A stretch of DNA of 64,000 bases, from contig CAXTVS010000005.1 of assembly GCA_964247735.1 (NCBI GenBank), positions 1 to 64,000 of the forward strand. The letters run 5' to 3'. A model generated the notes under the pieces. The model ran no database searches. It saw only the letters and a list, made by a program, of their open reading frames with translations, and was not told the origin of the DNA. The translations under genes were made by a program, and so were the position numbers. Positions 61,029 to 64,000 of this stretch are shown here, one piece after another. Every line of letters starts with the position of its first letter. Position 1 is the stretch's first letter. The DNA comes from Lichenicola sp964247735. Lineage in GTDB: Bacteria > Pseudomonadota > Alphaproteobacteria > Acetobacterales > Acetobacteraceae.

Positions 61029-61964
61029 ATGCTGAACCACGCGGCGCCGGACGCGGTGATGGATGACCTCGTCATCGGCCTGCTGCTGGTCTTGCTCCTC
61101 GCGGTCGGCCTGTGCGCCCCGGTGCTCGCAGTCGGCCTGCGGTTGTCGTCTCCATGCCGACGGCATGTCGGTCCCACTCCCGCCCAACTGCCAGGCGCGG
61201 AGGCGGTGGAGATACCGTCGGCGTCCGGTTCCGTGTTGCGGGGATGGTGGAATGCGGGCAGCCAGCCTTCAGGAGGCACCGTCGTCCTCATGCATGGCAT
61301 TTGCGCTGACCGGCTGATCCTGGTCCAGCGCGCCCGGGTGCTCCATGACCACGGCTTCTCGGTGCTGTTGTTCGATCTTCAAGCTCATGGCGAGAGTCCC
61401 GGGCGGCGCATCACGTTCGGCAAGCTTGAGGCTCTGGATGCAGCCGCCGCGGTGAGCTTCGTGCGACAGCGTGCGCCGGGCGGGCGGGTGGGCGCGATCG
61501 GTCTCTCGCTCGGCGGCGCCGGGGCTCTCCTGGGACCCAAGCCACTAGACGTGGATGCGCTCGTGCTTGAGTCCGTCTTTCCCGACATCGACGCTGCTCT
61601 TGCCAATCGTCTCCGTGCCGGGCTGGGTCCGCTGGCGGGGGCGTTGTTCACGCCTGTGCTGGTTCGGGCGTTCAAGCTGCTGTTGCCGCCCATCCTCGGG
61701 GTCCGGGCGAGCGAGTTGCGACCGATCGAGCGCATCGGCGCCGTGGTAGCGCCGCTCCTGGTCGCGTCCGGCACGGCCGATCATCTGACGACGCTCGCCG
61801 AAACGGAGGCGCTGTTCGAGCGGGCGCCGGAGCCAAAAAGGCTTTGGGCGGTGGATGGAGCAGCCCATGTCGACCTGGAACGCTTCAGCCCAGATTGCTA
61901 CTGGGAGATCATTCTGCCGTTCCTGTGCGTCCACCTGCGGAGGAGCAGGTCGAGCGGTGGGTGA
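61029..61964 (+). CDS. Alpha/beta hydrolase, membrane-anchored
   Basis: A 311-residue hydrolase. An N-terminal hydrophobic helix (DDLVIGLLLVLLLAVGLCAP) is likely an anchor or signal sequence. The fold shows the oxyanion region VVLMHGICADR, the nucleophile elbow GLSLGGAGALLG (GxSxG), VASGTADHLTTLAE with an acidic residue, and a late DGAAHVDLERF supplying the catalytic His. Similarity is to the BAAT/acyl-CoA-thioester-hydrolase or YqkD-type hydrolases. Substrate unknown. The start at ATG 61029 is followed by an in-frame ATG at 61059. It lies behind the TetR-linked gene, so it may be in the same unit. Confidence 0.83.
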   Translation: MLNHAAPDAVMDDLVIGLLLVLLLAVGLCAPVLAVGLRLSSPCRRHVGPTPAQLPGAEAVEIPSASGSVLRGWWNAGSQPSGGTVVLMHGICADRLILVQRARVLHDHGFSVLLFDLQAHGESPGRRITFGKLEALDAAAAVSFVRQRAPGGRVGAIGLSLGGAGALLGPKPLDVDALVLESVFPDIDAALANRLRAGLGPLAGALFTPVLVRAFKLLLPPILGVRASELRPIERIGAVVAPLLVASGTADHLTTLAETEALFERAPEPKRLWAVDGAAHVDLERFSPDCYWEIILPFLCVHLRRSRSSGG

Positions 61965-62069
61965 GCCGGCTGCCTTGCGGGATCGTGGAGGTGCATCGCG
62001 TCGATCCAGGCGTGTCTTCCGCACGCCCGAGGAACCGGGTGACCGAATGCGGATCAGGGAGGACGGGTC

Positions 62070-62456
62070 ATGAGCGAAGCCAGGGGCCACTTCGAGGTGC
62101 AGATTAGGCCGGAGGCCAGCTTCGGCGACGGGATCGGCCGGTTCTCCCTCGCGAAGACCTTTCACGGCGATCTGCAAGGCACCAGCGTGGGCGAGATGCT
62201 CGCGCTGCGGACGCAGACGCCGGGATCGGCCGGCTACGTGCTGATCGAGCAGGTCGAGGCGACGCTGAACGGCAGGTCCGGCACCTTCATGCTCCAGCAC
62301 CATGGGATCATGAATCGCGGCCAGCCGGAGCTCACGGTTGTGGTGATCCCCGACTCCGGAACCGGCGGGCTGGCGGGCATCACCGGGCAGATGTCGATCG
62401 ACGCGGCCGCCAACCATGCCTACGTGCTGCGCTACAGCCTCCCGGACGTCCGCTGA
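62070..62456 (+). CDS. DUF3224 domain-containing protein
   Basis: A 128-residue soluble protein of the DUF3224 family, a small beta-barrel group of unknown function. Landmarks: FSLAKTFHGDLQGTSVGEML, GYVLIEQVEATLNGRSGTF, LQHHGIMNRGQPELTVVV, PDSGTGGLAGITGQMSID and the closing YVLRYSLP. It starts at ATG 62070 with GGGAGGAC upstream. It is preceded by a 105-base gap after the hydrolase in which nothing was recognised, and convergent with the glycosyltransferase gene. Confidence 0.87.
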   Translation: MSEARGHFEVQIRPEASFGDGIGRFSLAKTFHGDLQGTSVGEMLALRTQTPGSAGYVLIEQVEATLNGRSGTFMLQHHGIMNRGQPELTVVVIPDSGTGGLAGITGQMSIDAAANHAYVLRYSLPDVR

Positions 62457-62475
62457 AAGGGTCGGCGGATCGGGC

Positions 62476-63450
62476 TCATGACGGCTTGCCCTCTGCCGAG
62501 CCGAGACCGAGCCGAGCGGCGACGTCGGCGACCTCCAGAGCGTTGAGGTCCGGCACCCGGAGCACCTGCACCTGGCCGTCGTGCCGGCCGACCGGAGCGG
62601 TCAGCACGGGGTCGCTGTGCCGCGAGAACAGCACCAGGCACCGGCAGCCCATCGCGGCGGCGAGGTGCATCGGGCCGGTGTCGTTGCCGACCGCCAGGGC
62701 GGCGCGGGAGGCGAGGCCGCCGAGCTCCAGCAGGCTGGTCCGGCCGGTCAGGTCATGCGCCGATGGGCAGGCGCGCAGGATCGCGGCCGCGAGCGGGGCG
62801 TCGCCGGCGGCACCCAGCACCACCGGGCTCATGCCGTCCGCCGCGAGCCGCACCGCCAGGGCGCCGAACCGCTCCGCCGGCCAGCGCTTGGCAGGTCGGT
62901 GCGGCGCCGCACCCGGGACCAGTAATGCCACCCGGCCAGGCAGCACCGAATCGGGCAGCACCGGGCCGTGCGGAGCCAACCAGGACAGGTCGGGATCCGG
63001 CACCGACGCGATGCCGGCCGCTGCGAGCTGGCCGGCCTGGCGCAGGCGGGTGTGCAGGCGGTCACGGTCCGGGTTGCGGTCGGGGTGGGAGCAGCCAGGC
63101 GCGATGCCGGACCAGGGCGGGCGACCGGCCAGCAGGTGGTAGCGGGACGAGCGCCCGGACGTTTGCAGGTCGTAGACGAAGTCGTGGCCGGCGAGCAGGC
63201 GGCGCAGGCGACGGAGGCCGCCGAGGTTCCACGGCGCCGGGCGGGTGTCGAGGGCGACGGCGTCGAACCAGGGGCTGGCGGAGGCGAGGCCGAGGAACGG
63301 CGCGGTGGTCAGCAGGGTGACGTGCGCGTCCGAATGATGCGTGCGGATGGCGGCGAACGGGGCGAAGGCCAGCACCATGTCGCCGAGCGCGCCCAGCTTG
63401 ATCACCAGGACCCGCCGCACCGCACGCGCCGGCGGACGGTCAGCCGGCAT
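62476..63450 (-). CDS. Glycosyltransferase family 9 (heptosyltransferase-like)
   Basis: A 324-residue glycosyltransferase of the GT9/ADP-heptose:LPS family, acting at the inner face of the membrane in lipopolysaccharide core or related glycan synthesis. Features: RRVLVIKLGALGDMVLAFAP (family start), HVTLLTTAPFLGLASASPWF, DFVYDLQTSGRSSRYHLLAG, LLVPGAAPHRPAKRWPAERF (the donor-binding K-x-W-P pattern) and ALAVGNDTGPMHLAAAMGC (signature). The ATG at 63448-63450 lies inside the last codons of the upstream family 4 glycosyltransferase, so the two are coupled. The acceptor sugar is unknown. Confidence 0.92.
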   Translation of the reverse strand: MPADRPPARAVRRVLVIKLGALGDMVLAFAPFAAIRTHHSDAHVTLLTTAPFLGLASASPWFDAVALDTRPAPWNLGGLRRLRRLLAGHDFVYDLQTSGRSSRYHLLAGRPPWSGIAPGCSHPDRNPDRDRLHTRLRQAGQLAAAGIASVPDPDLSWLAPHGPVLPDSVLPGRVALLVPGAAPHRPAKRWPAERFGALAVRLAADGMSPVVLGAAGDAPLAAAILRACPSAHDLTGRTSLLELGGLASRAALAVGNDTGPMHLAAAMGCRCLVLFSRHSDPVLTAPVGRHDGQVQVLRVPDLNALEVADVAARLGLGSAEGKPS

Positions 63451-64000
63451 CCTGCGCCGCTGCCGGGCGATGCGGGAACGGATGACGCAGCAGCTCCTCG
63501 TAGACGTCGAGGGTCGCCTGCTGCATCGCCTCCGTGGTGTAGCGCGACAGCACGCGGGCGCGGGCGGCGGCACCAAGGCGGGCGCGCTCGTCGGGCGGCA
63601 GCGACAGCACGTGCCGGAGCAGGGCCGCCAGGGCGGCGGCGTCGCCGGGCGGAAAGGCGTAGCCGGTGACGCCGGGCTCCACCGTTTCCAGCGCGGCACC
63701 GTGGGCGGCGGCCAGCACCGGGCGCCGCATCGCCTGCGCCTCGACCACGGCGCGGCCGAACGGCTCGGGGTGGAGCGAAGGGACCACCACCAGGTCGGCG
63801 AGTGCCAGCGCTGCCGGCATGTCGGCGCAGTGGCCGGCGAAGCGCAGCCGGCTGCGCAGGCCGAGCCGGTCGGCCTGCTGCGCCAGGGTGCGGCCGAAGC
63901 TGCGCCGTCCGTCGGGGGTCGGGCCGACCAGGACGCAGACCCAGTCGAGGGCGGGCGCCTCGGCACGCAGCAGCGCCAGGGCGTCGAGCAGCAGCGCGTG
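63440..64000 (-). CDS. Glycosyltransferase family 4/GT-B (3' part; 5' part beyond window)
   Basis: C-terminal 187 residues of a GT-B glycosyltransferase. It shows LLLDALALLRAEAPALDWVC, VLVGPTPDGRRSFGRTLAQQ, DRLGLRSRLRFAGHCADMPA and the GT4 signature LVVVPSLHPEPFGRAVVEAQ (E-x7-E), then GVTGYAFPPGDAAALAALL. The beginning of the gene lies beyond position 64000. Its end overlaps the GT9 start by 11 bases, so the pair is an operon for surface glycan assembly. Confidence 0.9.
   Translation of the reverse strand, partial: HALLLDALALLRAEAPALDWVCVLVGPTPDGRRSFGRTLAQQADRLGLRSRLRFAGHCADMPAALALADLVVVPSLHPEPFGRAVVEAQAMRRPVLAAAHGAALETVEPGVTGYAFPPGDAAALAALLRHVLSLPPDERARLGAAARARVLSRYTTEAMQQATLDVYEELLRHPFPHRPAAAQDAG

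Overview
The window is a very GC-rich (about 70% by eye), gene-dense chromosomal segment of an alphaproteobacterium, most likely an Acetobacteraceae/Rhodospirillales member. Reasons: the order secA / parvulin / argJ / Nudix typical of alphaproteobacteria, separate glyQ and glyS, a fused aroK-aroB, a NadQ-type NAD regulator beside nadABC, a Hint-domain surface-type protein, a bacteriophytochrome and thrS-infC. No rRNA, tRNA, CRISPR array or complete insertion sequence was seen. Both edges cut genes: secA on the left and a family 4 glycosyltransferase on the right.

Layout. 1-6.5 kb: secA (partial, minus) diverges from a parvulin isomerase, argJ, an RDD membrane protein, a Rieske oxygenase and a GNAT-Nudix fusion. 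6.5-11.5 kb: metabolic accessory genes (Gfo/Idh oxidoreductase with a divergent LysR regulator, SMP-30 lactonase, MoaB/CinA-type protein, acid phosphatase lipoprotein). 11.5-21.8 kb: core functions (accA, xerD, aroKB, an OmpA-family porin with a strong terminator, GtrA, SirB1-like, MAPEG, alaS). 21.8-30.1 kb: a 1065-residue repeat/Hint protein, a GH15 glucosidase, a short-chain dehydrogenase with a twin-arginine leader, a PfkB kinase and a LysE exporter. 30.1-32 kb: a compositionally different islet holding a LysM/glycine-zipper gene broken by a one-base frameshift, plus a tightly linked small gene. 32-41.2 kb: nadC, nadB and nadA, then nadQ as the last gene of a four-gene run bphP / response regulator / hybrid kinase / nadQ in which every junction is a 4-base GTGA overlap. 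41.3-47.4 kb: carbonic anhydrase, a phosphoesterase, DUF2076, a CoA-binding protein, glyQ and glyS. 47.4-52.6 kb: a chorismate-lyase-like protein, an acyltransferase, and an oppositely oriented type III polyketide synthase / methyltransferase / FAD enzyme operon. 52.7-64 kb: HAD phosphatase, an epimerase with a divergent MmyB-type regulator, a DUF885 hydrolase with a decayed copy of its own 3' end, infC (probable ATA start), thrS, a TetR regulator with a divergent membrane protein, an alpha/beta hydrolase, DUF3224 and two glycosyltransferases.

The most interesting points are: (1) translational coupling of a light-sensor phosphorelay to the NAD regulator NadQ, next to nadABC, with a palindrome overlapping the nadA -10 element; (2) the frameshifted LysM/glycine-zipper gene and its small partner, which look like an envelope effector/partner pair in acquired DNA; (3) the type III PKS operon; (4) the likely ATA start of infC; and (5) the repeat-rich Hint protein. 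All functional names come from reading protein sequence by eye; no database search was possible.
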